A DNA stretch of 36,592 nt, taken from the NCBI GenBank assembly GCA_946479255.1, contig CAMLFK010000017.1, positions 1 through 36,592 of the forward strand. The letters run 5' to 3'. This DNA comes from an uncultured Oxalobacteraceae bacterium (GTDB taxonomy: Bacteria; Pseudomonadota; Gammaproteobacteria; Burkholderiales; Burkholderiaceae). The notes beneath the pieces were generated by a model, which saw only the letters and a list, made by a program, of their open reading frames with translations, ran no database searches and was not told where the DNA came from. Positions 1 to 7,090 of the stretch are shown here, in pieces (the first letter of the stretch is position 1; each line of letters starts with the position of its first letter). Both the position numbers and the translations under genes were made by a program.

Positions 1-95
1 TTCGACAGCGCGCGCGAGCCGACCGGCTGGCCGTCGGCGATATACCGTTCGACCAGCGCTTTCAGCAAGGTTTGTGCACGAGGTTCGAGTTTCAT
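1..95 (-). CDS. hrcA: Heat-inducible transcription repressor HrcA, 5' end only
   Basis: The minus strand from an ATG at 95 reads [20 protein letters not shown] and continues with [11 protein letters not shown] to the window edge. This matches the N-terminal winged-helix start of HrcA, the repressor that binds CIRCE operators of groESL/dnaK operons. Only about 31 codons are visible, so the effector and dimerisation domains cannot be assessed. No CIRCE-like inverted repeat was seen in the short upstream gap before the HAD gene. Identification rests on the very conserved [14 protein letters not shown] segment. Confidence 0.85.
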   Translation of the reverse strand, partial: MKLEPRAQTLLKALVERYIADGQPVGSRALS

Positions 96-193
96 GATTC
101 GTTAAGCCAGACGCAAAATCGGATGTGCTTATTATGCACCCTCGCGCGCAAGGCGTGCGGAATCGCGCCGCTCAGCCATATCAGTGTTGCCGA

Positions 194-907
194 TTAATCG
201 TGTTCGCGTGCCAGCCAATCGAGCAATTCGTCAAAATTGCCGACCACCGCGTCCGGCACCACCTCGTGTTCCAGGTGAGCGGTGCTGCCGTGGCGGTTCA
301 GCCAGACCGCGCGTAAACCGGCCCCCTGGGCGCCTTTAATGTCGAGCAAGACATCGTCGCCGACATAGACCGCGTCTTCCGGTGCCACCCCGAGTTGCTC
401 GCAGGCGGCGTGGAAAATGGCCGCGTCCGGCTTGGCGCAGCCGAGCTGGTGCGCCGCGACCGACACCTTGAAGTGGTGCGACAGGCCGATCGCCTGCAAG
501 TCCGCATTGCCGTTCGAGATAGAGCCGACCAGGACCCGCCCCTTGAGCCTGAGCAGGCCGGGCAACACATCGTCATAGGGAATCACCGCGTTACGGGCGG
601 CGAAAAACTGCACCATGGCGTGTTCAACCTTCTCGGCATCCTCGCCTGCCTCTTCGAAGGCGGCGATCAGGCCGGCGCGGCGCAGCGCGCCGAGGTCGAG
701 CTGGAATTCCGGCTGCTGGGCCAGCAAGGCCAGGCGTGCCTGACGCAGGTTTTCGATAGTGAAACGCTCCGTTACGCGCGGCGCGTTGGTTTGCAACCAT
801 TGATGCAGAGTCTGTTCCGCCTGGCGGATGACAGGCTCGATCGGCCACAGGGTATCGTCGAGGTCGAACAGGATGGCCTTGGGCCAGGCGCGGCGCGTCG
901 TTGTCAT
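194..907 (-). CDS. HAD-superfamily hydrolase (phosphatase-like)
   Basis: A 237-residue soluble protein with all four haloacid dehalogenase motifs: motif I DLDDT with the nucleophile Asp at about residue 15 and acid/base Asp at 17, motif II in VGSISNGN, motif III Lys in GCAKPD, and motif IV in VYVGDDVLLDIKGA, which binds Mg2+. The layout fits a C1-capped HAD phosphatase of the Gph/YjjG type; the substrate cannot be told. I start it at the ATG at 907 (MTTTRRAWPK) because motif I then lies about 15 residues from the N-terminus, as usual. The in-frame upstream extension to 1198 looks non-coding. It lies just upstream of hrcA on the same strand, separated by about 100 bp. Confidence 0.9.
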   Translation of the reverse strand: MTTTRRAWPKAILFDLDDTLWPIEPVIRQAEQTLHQWLQTNAPRVTERFTIENLRQARLALLAQQPEFQLDLGALRRAGLIAAFEEAGEDAEKVEHAMVQFFAARNAVIPYDDVLPGLLRLKGRVLVGSISNGNADLQAIGLSHHFKVSVAAHQLGCAKPDAAIFHAACEQLGVAPEDAVYVGDDVLLDIKGAQGAGLRAVWLNRHGSTAHLEHEVVPDAVVGNFDELLDWLAREHD

Positions 908-1152
908 GATTGGATATGAAAATGAAAAGTGCGCTAGAAAGGGAGGCGGTTTGGTGAACCGCTTGCTTGAGCATAACTCTGCATCTAAGGAAAAACAATC
1001 GCGGCGATGGAAGTGGTGGCGCCGATTACACGCTGATACAAGCCTAATGAGCCGTAGGGTTGCCAAATGAACTAAAATATCGTCCATCTGTTCGTCTGCG
1101 GCGCCGGCTTCAGCCTTGCCCACCACCCCCAGCACCAATTTCTGGAGAAAGT

Positions 1153-1758
1153 ATGAAAAACCTGTTTTTGCGTTCGGGCCTGGCGCTCGCATGCGCACTG
1201 AGCCTTGTCGCCTGCGGTGGTGACGATGGCAACCTGTACCTTGCCGGTTCGGTTCAAGGCTTGTCCAAGGAAGGCCTGACCATTGCGAACAACAACGGCA
1301 CCCCGCTGGCCATCCCGGCCGGCGCGACCTTGTTCCAGTTCCCGCAGCTGATCAGCTCCGATCAGCGCTTTAACATTGAGATTAAGACGCAGCCAAAAGG
1401 CGCGCACTGCGAGATGGAGAATAACGTGGGCAAGAGTGGTGCTTACAGCATCCAGAACGTGATCATCCGTTGCGCCAGTATCCCGCGCAACCTGAGCGGC
1501 ACAATCAACAACCTTACCGCCCCTAAGCTCATTCTCAACAATGGCGCGGACCAGGTAGAAATCGCTCCGGGCCAAAAAACTTTCACCATGACCAAGTACG
1601 ACAGCGCTGGCAAACCGGTGTCCGGCATGGTCGGCGACGGCTCGCCGTTTGGCGTGACGGTACTGCATCAGCCAGACGGCCAGACTTGCTCGGTTGTCAA
1701 CGGGACCGGCACCATGGGCGAGACCGATTTCGCCGGCGTCCAGGTCAATTGCCAATAA
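1153..1758 (+). CDS. Secreted lipoprotein with two repeated domains (paralogue of the next gene)
   Basis: A 201-residue protein starting MKNLFLRSGLALACALSLVAC. The hydrophobic segment followed by LVAC is a lipobox, so it is probably lipidated and envelope-anchored. The mature part holds two similar units of about 85 residues. Each begins with a G-x-V/I-x-x-L stretch followed by an 'NNG' loop, and each ends with a Cys pair (HCEMENN...VIIRC; TCSVVNGTG...VQVNC), suggesting one disulfide per unit and a small beta-sandwich fold. The start at 1153 is chosen for the signal peptide and the GGAGAA ribosome-binding site just upstream; an in-frame extension to 1060 would bury the signal. Function is unknown. 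The following gene is a clear paralogue, so the pair probably arose by tandem duplication. Confidence 0.82.
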   Translation: MKNLFLRSGLALACALSLVACGGDDGNLYLAGSVQGLSKEGLTIANNNGTPLAIPAGATLFQFPQLISSDQRFNIEIKTQPKGAHCEMENNVGKSGAYSIQNVIIRCASIPRNLSGTINNLTAPKLILNNGADQVEIAPGQKTFTMTKYDSAGKPVSGMVGDGSPFGVTVLHQPDGQTCSVVNGTGTMGETDFAGVQVNCQ

Positions 1759-1792
1759 TCGCCCGCTGCGGCCCCCTCATTCTGGAGATGTT

Positions 1793-2371
1793 ATGAAGTT
1801 TTCGATATCGCGTTCTATCGCTGTGCTGGCCGTGGTGCTTGGTCTGGCAGCCTGTGGCAGCACAGCCATGTTTGATGTGAAAGGTACGATTGTCGGCCTG
1901 GAACACCCAGGCCTTGAGCTGATCAATAACGGCGAGGAAATGGTGATACCGGCCAAAGCCACAAGCTTCAAATTTACCAAACGGATGGAATATGGTGAAA
2001 AGTACACCGTGACCTTCGGCAATCAGCCGGACCATCAGACTTGCACGCTTGCCAGTTCGAGCGGCGACAGTTTCTCCGACGTGGCTGGCCGCCTGTCGAC
2101 GATCGATGTCTACGTGAAATGCGTTTTGAACCAAAAAAATGTAGTGGTAACGCTCAATAAGCCGGCACCTGGGCTGGTTCTCAACAATGGCTCAGACGCA
2201 ACCTTTGCCCTGACCGATACGTCTACCACCGCCAACTTCCCGGTGGCATACGGTAAATCGTATGGCATCACCGTGCTGAAGCAGCCGACTGCGGGCGGGG
2301 TCTGTACCGTACAGAACGGTTCTGGCGTCATGGGCGACGATGACAAAAACGTAACGGTCACCTGCCCTTGA
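1793..2371 (+). CDS. Secreted lipoprotein with two repeated domains (second paralogue)
   Basis: A 192-residue protein starting MKFSISRSIAVLAVVLGLAAC, a signal peptide with lipobox LAAC. As in the preceding gene, the mature region has two units, each with an INNG/LNNG loop and a closing Cys pair (TCTLASSSG...VYVKC; VCTVQNGSG...VTVTC). The repeated phrases G-x-TV-Q-P and C-V-x-NGSG-x-MG make the paralogy to the upstream lipoprotein plain by eye. Start at 1793 is supported by TCTGGAGATG just upstream and by the signal peptide. It begins 34 nt after the preceding stop and is probably co-transcribed with it. Function is not recognised. The stop at 2371 is followed within about 35 nt by the small-RNA-like array, whose first terminator may also end this transcript. 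Confidence 0.82.
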   Translation: MKFSISRSIAVLAVVLGLAACGSTAMFDVKGTIVGLEHPGLELINNGEEMVIPAKATSFKFTKRMEYGEKYTVTFGNQPDHQTCTLASSSGDSFSDVAGRLSTIDVYVKCVLNQKNVVVTLNKPAPGLVLNNGSDATFALTDTSTTANFPVAYGKSYGITVLKQPTAGGVCTVQNGSGVMGDDDKNVTVTCP

Positions 2372-2404
2372 TATGTTATCAACGGAGAGAATGATCGGTA
2401 TCAT

Positions 2405-2509
2405 AAAGATAAATTGGATGTATATGCTGTAGCGCAGCATAATGAAACCGTCTCCTCCAACTCTCCGCACGGAAATTGGATTAAGCCCGCACCATGCGGG
2501 CTTTTTTTT
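2405..2509 (+). ncRNA. Candidate small RNA, copy 1 of a three-copy tandem array
   Basis: The unit opens with AAAGATAAATTGGAT, identical in all three copies. A perfect 7-bp hairpin follows (TATGCTG 2423-2429 / CAGCATA 2435-2441). Next comes GTCTCCTCCAACTCTCC (2450-2466), whose CTCCTCC is the exact complement of a strong Shine-Dalgarno sequence. A second hairpin pairs TCCAA 2456-2460 with TTGGA 2476-2480, with inner TCC/GGA, and the unit ends in a Rho-independent terminator. There is no ORF or ribosome-binding site of its own. The 5' end is uncertain: TATCAT at 2399 or TAAATT inside the conserved block could be a -10 box. It could also be a processed 3'UTR of the lipoprotein transcript. Expression is inferred, not shown. 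Confidence 0.68.
2485..2509 (+). terminator. Rho-independent terminator of array copy 1
   Basis: Stem GCCCGC (2485-2490) / GCGGGC (2496-2501) with loop ACCAT, followed by eight T. It would end the candidate small RNA and any read-through from the lipoprotein pair. Confidence 0.88.
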
Positions 2510-2565
2510 CGCCTGCTTTCAGAAGCCAAGGCTAAGTCATCAAAAATTTCTATAACGCATATTGA

Positions 2566-2672
2566 AAAGATAAATTGGATTTATATGTTGTAGCGCAGCA
2601 TACTGTACCTGTCTCCTCCAACTCTCCTCAACAGGAATTGGATTTGGCCCGCCCCGTGCGGGCCTTTTTTTT
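2566..2672 (+). ncRNA. Candidate small RNA, copy 2 of the tandem array
   Basis: The order of parts is the same as in copy 1. The AAAGATAAATTGGAT block is at 2566-2580. Hairpin 1 is TATGTTG (2584-2590) / CAGCATA (2596-2602); relative to copy 1 a C-G pair became U-G, so pairing is kept. GTCTCCTCCAACTCTCC (2611-2627) is identical to copy 1. Hairpin 2 pairs TCCAA 2617-2621 with TTGGA 2638-2642, with inner TCCT/AGGA. A terminator follows. The sequence between the units diverges freely while these parts are kept, which suggests each unit is a separate functional RNA. A CATATT at 2558-2563 could be a -10 box. Expression is inferred. Confidence 0.7.
2646..2672 (+). terminator. Rho-independent terminator of array copy 2
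   Basis: Stem GGCCCGC (2646-2652) / GCGGGCC (2658-2664), loop CCCGT, then eight T. Confidence 0.9.
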
Positions 2673-2743
2673 GCCCGGACGGTGTGCGCAGACATTTGTT
2701 GATTACTTCAAACAATATTCGCGTGCGTGATATCTGATATCGA

Positions 2744-2850
2744 AAAGATAAATTGGATTGATGTGAATCAAATGCCCATAATGAACTTGTCTCCTCCAGA
2801 TCTCCTCAGAAAAGAATTGGATTTAGCCCGCGCAACGCGGGCTTTTTTTT
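2744..2850 (+). ncRNA. Candidate small RNA, copy 3 of the tandem array
   Basis: The AAAGATAAATTGGAT block (2744-2758) is unchanged. Hairpin 1 has a different sequence but still folds: TTGAT (2758-2762) / ATCAA (2767-2771) around a 4-nt loop. The anti-Shine-Dalgarno segment GTCTCCTCCAGATCTCC is at 2789-2805. Hairpin 2 pairs TCCAG 2795-2799 with TTGGA 2817-2821 (one G-U pair), with inner TCT/AGA. The terminator follows. Keeping the helices while the sequence changes is what an RNA structure under selection would show. The unit ends 20 bp before the PhoB sites of the downstream phosphatase gene. Confidence 0.68.
2826..2850 (+). terminator. Rho-independent terminator of array copy 3
   Basis: Stem GCCCGCG (2826-2832) / CGCGGGC (2836-2842) with a CAA loop and eight T. 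It insulates the array from the phoX promoter. Confidence 0.9.
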
Positions 2851-2870
2851 GCCCGTGCGCTTTGCACGCG

Positions 2871-2926
2871 ATGTCACCGTCCTGTCATCCGGCCGTCACA
2901 AGCGTGTCATGCGCGGTGGCTAGAAT
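2871..2926 (+). promoter_or_regulatory. Double Pho box and -10 element upstream of the PhoX-type phosphatase
   Basis: Four 7-bp direct half-sites lie exactly 11 bp apart: ATGTCAC (2871), CTGTCAT (2882), CCGTCAC (2893) and GTGTCAT (2904). PhoB is known to bind CTGTCAT-like repeats at 11-bp period. TAGAAT at 2921-2926 starts 10 bp after the last half-site, the spacing expected when PhoB replaces a -35 element. This predicts induction under phosphate starvation. Confidence 0.85.
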
Positions 2927-2970
2927 TCGGCTTGCTCTTCTAACCACAAGCCAATAGGACACCTCAGCAC

Positions 2971-5208
2971 ATGAACAAGCCCAATGATCTGGTTCGCCAA
3001 TCGATCGACCCGGATGATATTGACTGCAACGACTCGCCCAACGTCCACTTCAATACGGTACTGAATGCCCGCCTGAGCCGCCGCAACATGCTGCGCGGGG
3101 GCTTCGCCACGGCGGCTTCCGCAGTCATGGGTTCGATGGGCCTGGCCGGCTGCGGCAGCAACGACGACCCGGTCGTGCCGACGCCGACCCCGCCGACCGA
3201 AAAGTTGCTGGCCTTCACCGCCGTGCCCAAGAGCCTGGCTGACGTCGTCACCGTCCCGGCCGGCTACACCGCCACCGTGCTTTACGCGCTGGGCGACCCG
3301 CTGCGCGCCGCCACCCCCGCCTACAAGAACGACGGCACCGACGGCGACTTCGAGAACCGTGCCGGCGACCACCACGACGGCATGGAGTATTTCGGCCTGT
3401 CGGCCACTGGCGCCCCTTTGGAGAGCAGTTCGGACCGCGGCGTGCTGGCCATGAACCACGAAGCGACCACCGACCAGGTCCTGTCCTCGCACTTCCTGCA
3501 TGTGAACGGCGGCACCACCACCCTGCCGCGTCCAGCCGCTGAAGTCGACAAGGAAGTCGCCGCGCACGGCATCAGCGTAGTGGAAGTGAAGAAGACCGGC
3601 ACCAGCTGGGCGACCGTCACCGATTCGAGCTTCAACCGCCGCCTCACGCCGCTGTCCGACATCGAGTTCGGCGGCCCGGCGCGCGGCAACGCGCTGCTGG
3701 TGACCAAGTACTCGCCGACGGCCACCAAGACGCGCGGCACCCTGAACAACTGCGGCGGCGGCAAGTCGCCATGGGGCACCTACCTGTCCGGCGAAGAAAA
3801 CTGGGTCAACTACTTCGTGCGCGGCGCCGCCGACGACGCGGCCCGCAACGACAAGAGCGTGGTATCGCTCAAGCGCTATGGCCGCAACCAGGGCGCCACC
3901 TCGCGCCACGGCTGGGAAACCGGCGGTGCCGACGACAAGTATGCGCGCTGGGACCTCAGCAAGAAAGGCGCCTCGCTTGACGGCAGCGACGACTACCGCA
4001 ATGAGCTCAACGGCCAGGGCTACATTCTCGAAGTCGACCCGTACGACAAGACCAAGCCGGCCAAAAAGCGCACCGCGCTCGGCCGCTATGCCCACGAAAG
4101 CGCTGCCTTTAGCAACCCGGTCGTTGGCCAGCCGCTGGCCGTGTACATGGGCGACGACTCGCGCAACGAATACATCTACAAGTTCGTCTCGACCGCCCCG
4201 TGGGCCGCCGCCGACGCCACCGCGGCCGACCGCATCGCCACCGGCGACAAATACCTCGACTCGGGCAAGCTGTATGTCGCCAAGGTGAATGCCGACGGCA
4301 CCGGTCAGTGGATCGAACTGTCGATGTCCAATCCCCTGATTGCCGCCTACACCACCTATCAGTTTGCCGACCTGGCCGACATCGTGGTCAATGCACGCCT
4401 GGCCGCCGACGCGGTGGGCGCGACCAAGATGGACCGTCCGGAATGGTGCTCGGTGCACCCGACCAATGGCGAAATCTACTTCACCCTGACCAACAACTCG
4501 AACCGCTCGGCCAACCCGACCGGCTCGTCGCAGCTGGCGCCGGACGCCGGCAACCCGCGCGCCTACACCGACATGAAGGGCACCAGCGCCCAGAACGGCA
4601 ACCCGAACGGCCACATCATCCGCTTTAAAGAAGGCAGCGGCGCCTCGGCCGCCACCAGCTTTACTTGGGACGTGTACCTGTTCGGCGCCGAGAGCGGAGC
4701 GGACGCCACCAAGATCAACCTCTCGAGCCTGACCGCCGACCAGGATTTCTCCAGCCCCGACGGCCTGGCCTTTTCCCGCAGCACCGGCATCTGCTGGATC
4801 CAGACCGACGATGGCGCCTACACCGACGTCACCAACTGCATGATGCTGGCGGCGGTGCCTGGCAAGGTAGGCGACGGCGCCAAGACCAAGCTCAACTACG
4901 ATAAGACCGGCGGCGGCACGCTGGCGGTCGACACGTATGTTGGCAAGAAGCCGACCGCCGATACGCTCAAGCGCTTCCTGGTCGGCCCGGTCGGTTCCGA
5001 GATCACCGGCATCGCCGAGACGGCGGACGGCAAGGCGCTGTTCGTCAACATCCAGCATCCGGGTGAAAATACCTCGCTGGCCAATATCGCCGACCCGGCC
5101 AAGTACACCAGCCAGTGGCCGACCAACGCCGGCTACGGTGCGGGCAAGCGTCCACGTTCGGCGACCATCGTGATCACCAAGAACGATGGTGGGCGGATTG
5201 GTAGTTAA
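2971..5208 (+). CDS. phoX: PhoX-family (DUF839) exported alkaline phosphatase, Tat lipoprotein
   Basis: A 745-residue protein of the PhoX/DUF839 family: large, Tat-exported, metal-dependent phosphatases that release phosphate from organic esters outside the cytoplasm. A ~35-residue leader precedes the twin-arginine motif SRRNML (Arg 37-38), then a hydrophobic run ends in LAGC (Cys 61), a good lipobox, so the protein may be lipid-anchored after Tat export. Family-typical segments include HDGMEYFGL, LSGEENW and PEWCSVHPTNGEIYF. The ATG at 2971 is preceded by AGGA and the N-terminal DPDDIDCNDS...HFNTVL pattern is typical of family members. The upstream double Pho box supports a phosphate-scavenging role. 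It ends convergently with rsmA, with a palindrome between them. Confidence 0.9.
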   Translation: MNKPNDLVRQSIDPDDIDCNDSPNVHFNTVLNARLSRRNMLRGGFATAASAVMGSMGLAGCGSNDDPVVPTPTPPTEKLLAFTAVPKSLADVVTVPAGYTATVLYALGDPLRAATPAYKNDGTDGDFENRAGDHHDGMEYFGLSATGAPLESSSDRGVLAMNHEATTDQVLSSHFLHVNGGTTTLPRPAAEVDKEVAAHGISVVEVKKTGTSWATVTDSSFNRRLTPLSDIEFGGPARGNALLVTKYSPTATKTRGTLNNCGGGKSPWGTYLSGEENWVNYFVRGAADDAARNDKSVVSLKRYGRNQGATSRHGWETGGADDKYARWDLSKKGASLDGSDDYRNELNGQGYILEVDPYDKTKPAKKRTALGRYAHESAAFSNPVVGQPLAVYMGDDSRNEYIYKFVSTAPWAAADATAADRIATGDKYLDSGKLYVAKVNADGTGQWIELSMSNPLIAAYTTYQFADLADIVVNARLAADAVGATKMDRPEWCSVHPTNGEIYFTLTNNSNRSANPTGSSQLAPDAGNPRAYTDMKGTSAQNGNPNGHIIRFKEGSGASAATSFTWDVYLFGAESGADATKINLSSLTADQDFSSPDGLAFSRSTGICWIQTDDGAYTDVTNCMMLAAVPGKVGDGAKTKLNYDKTGGGTLAVDTYVGKKPTADTLKRFLVGPVGSEITGIAETADGKALFVNIQHPGENTSLANIADPAKYTSQWPTNAGYGAGKRPRSATIVITKNDGGRIGS

Positions 5209-5232
5209 AGGTTTAGCTGCTTGCTGTCTTGC

Positions 5233-5260
5233 TGTCATTCCCGCCTTCGCGGGAATGACA
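5233..5260. repeat. REP-like palindrome / likely bidirectional terminator between phoX and rsmA
   Basis: A perfect 12-bp inverted repeat, TGTCATTCCCGC (5233-5244) / GCGGGAATGACA (5249-5260), with a CTTC loop. It lies between two convergent genes, where it could stop both transcripts although the T-tract is poor. The same core, GTCATTCCCGC, recurs near 22527-22626, so this belongs to a dispersed repeat family. Confidence 0.8.
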
Positions 5261-5268
5261 GAATTTAG

Positions 5269-6045
5269 TTAAGTGGTAATTTTTAGATTCGCCAGCGCCA
5301 CATACTGCTCCAGGCTCACCGCCTCCGGCCGCAACGTAGGATCAATACCGGCATCGATCAGGTTCTGCTCAGTGAACATACCCGCCACGCAGTTGCGAAT
5401 GACCTTCCTGCGCTGCGAGAAGGCCTTGAGCACCACCGCTTCCAGGCGCGCGCCATCGCAGGCCAGCGGACGCGCGGTCGGCACCATGCGCACAATCGCC
5501 GACTCCACCTGCGGCGGCGGATCGAAGGCGGTCGGCGGCACGATGAACAGCAGCGCCATGTCGTAACGCCATTGCAGCATCACCGACAGGCGGCCATAGG
5601 CCTTGGTGCCCGGCTCGGCCACCATGCGCTCGACCACTTCCTTTTGCAGCATGAAGTGCTGGTCTTCGATCAGGTGCGCGAACTCGGCCAGGTGGAACAG
5701 CAGCGGGCTCGATATGTTATACGGCAGGTTGCCGACCACGCGCAGCTTCTGCCCCTCGGCCACGGGAATGGCGCCGAAGTCGAACTTGAGCGCGTCGCCC
5801 GAATGGATGGTGAGCTTCCCAGGCGTGAACTTCTTCTCCAGGCGGGTGACCAGGTCGCGGTCCAGCTCCACCACATGCATGTGCGGCAGGCGGCGCAGGA
5901 TCAGCTCCGTCATGGCCGCCAGGCCCGGCCCGATCTCGACCATGGTCTGGCCGGCCACCGGGTCGATGGCGTCGATGATGTTATCGAGGACGAATTTGTC
6001 GGTCAAAAAATTCTGGCCGAAGCGTTTGCGGGCGACGTGTTTCAT
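5269..6045 (-). CDS. rsmA: 16S rRNA (adenine1518-N6/adenine1519-N6)-dimethyltransferase
   Basis: A 258-residue KsgA/RsmA enzyme that dimethylates two adjacent adenines near the 3' end of 16S rRNA during 30S maturation, using S-adenosylmethionine. It starts [20 protein letters not shown], with the signature GQNFLTD. The SAM loop is [12 protein letters not shown] (about 36-47) and the catalytic [14 protein letters not shown] begins near residue 105. Its ATG overlaps the pdxA stop by 4 nt (ATGA), so translation is probably coupled. It is the last gene of the lptD-surA-pdxA-rsmA operon, an order shared with enterobacteria. Confidence 0.97.
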   Translation of the reverse strand: MKHVARKRFGQNFLTDKFVLDNIIDAIDPVAGQTMVEIGPGLAAMTELILRRLPHMHVVELDRDLVTRLEKKFTPGKLTIHSGDALKFDFGAIPVAEGQKLRVVGNLPYNISSPLLFHLAEFAHLIEDQHFMLQKEVVERMVAEPGTKAYGRLSVMLQWRYDMALLFIVPPTAFDPPPQVESAIVRMVPTARPLACDGARLEAVVLKAFSQRRKVIRNCVAGMFTEQNLIDAGIDPTLRPEAVSLEQYVALANLKITT

Positions 6046-7088
6046 GATGCTTTCTGTGTCTTATGGATGCGCTGCGCCGCGGCCATCTGCATGGCGCTGT
6101 GGATCGCGTGCTCCATGCTGGAGCAGTCGGCGTGGCCCAGCCCTTGGGCGGCCAGGTCGAGCGCGGTGCCGTGGTCGACCGAGGTACGGATCAGCGGCAG
6201 GCCGAGGGTGATGTTGATGCCACGCCCGAAGGTGGCGTGCTTGAGGACCGGCAGGCCCTGGTCGTGGTACATGGCCAGCACGCAGTCGGCATCCTTCAGG
6301 TACTTCGGCTGGAACAGGGTATCGGCCGGATAGGGGCCGCGCGCATCGATGCCGCGCTCGCGCGCCGCCGCCAGCGCCGGTTCGATGACATCGATCTCTT
6401 CACGGCCAAGATAGCCGTTCTCGCCGGCGTGCGGATTTAAACCAGTGACAAAGATGCGCGGCGCGGTGACGCCGAACTTGCGCTTGAGGTCAGCGTGAAT
6501 GATGTCGATCACGCGCGCCAGCAGCTCCGGCGTAATGGCATCGGCCACGGCGCGCAGCGGCAGGTGGGTGGTGGCCAGCGCCACGCGCAATGGGGGCGCA
6601 CCGCCCCCTGGCTCCCCGGCCAGCATCATCACCACTTGCGGTGTATTGGTTTTTTCGGCGAGGTATTCGGTATGGCCCGAGAAGGCCACGCCGGCGTCGT
6701 TGATGGTGCTCTTTTGCAGCGGCGCGGTGACGATGGCGTCGAACCAGCCGGCCGCCACGCCTTCCACCGCCAGGTCGAGCGTGGCCAGCACCGCGCGGCC
6801 GTTGGCGGCATCGAGCTTGCCCGGCACCACATGGGCACCCAGCGGCACGTCGATCACCGCCAGGCGTTCGGCGCCGAAGTGCGGCAGGCCGCTGTTGCGC
6901 AGCGCCTGCACCGACAACGCGGCCAGGCGGATATCCGGATCGATCAGGCTGGCCGTCAGCGCCAGGTAGGCGGCGTCGCCCACCAGCACGCAGTTGGCTT
7001 CGCGCCGCAAGGCCCAGGCCGCGCGGATCGAGATTTCAGGTCCGATCCCGGCCGGCTCGCCGGTGGTAATGGCGATGGCCGGTCGCAT
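6042..7088 (-). CDS. pdxA: 4-hydroxythreonine-4-phosphate dehydrogenase
   Basis: A 348-residue PdxA protein that oxidises 4-phosphohydroxy-L-threonine with NAD(P)+ in the DXP-dependent pyridoxal phosphate pathway. The N-terminus [16 protein letters not shown] is the family signature. The metal-binding His lies in [12 protein letters not shown], and [12 protein letters not shown] and [11 protein letters not shown] are typical C-terminal segments. Length is slightly above the usual ~330 residues. It starts 2 nt after the surA stop and overlaps rsmA by 4 nt, so it sits inside a tightly coupled operon. Confidence 0.97.
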   Translation of the reverse strand: MRPAIAITTGEPAGIGPEISIRAAWALRREANCVLVGDAAYLALTASLIDPDIRLAALSVQALRNSGLPHFGAERLAVIDVPLGAHVVPGKLDAANGRAVLATLDLAVEGVAAGWFDAIVTAPLQKSTINDAGVAFSGHTEYLAEKTNTPQVVMMLAGEPGGGAPPLRVALATTHLPLRAVADAITPELLARVIDIIHADLKRKFGVTAPRIFVTGLNPHAGENGYLGREEIDVIEPALAAARERGIDARGPYPADTLFQPKYLKDADCVLAMYHDQGLPVLKHATFGRGINITLGLPLIRTSVDHGTALDLAAQGLGHADCSSMEHAIHSAMQMAAAQRIHKTQKAS

Positions 7089-7090
7089 GC

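Noticed and set aside
1..193. CIRCE operator upstream of hrcA
   Set aside because: No TTAGCACTC-N9-GAGTGCTAA-like inverted repeat is present in the visible upstream stretch.
908..1198. N-terminal extension of the HAD hydrolase to 1198
   Set aside because: It crosses the upstream lipoprotein's signal-peptide region and has no HAD resemblance; the ATG at 907 gives the usual distance to motif I.
2405..2850. CRISPR-like array
   Set aside because: Repeat units are about 105 nt, imperfect, each ends in its own terminator, and there are no short uniform spacers.
2920..5238. A 772-codon open frame on the minus strand opposite phoX
   Set aside because: It is antisense to a clear PhoX protein, is Gly/Ala/Arg/Val-rich without motifs, and reflects the GC-rich third positions of the real gene.
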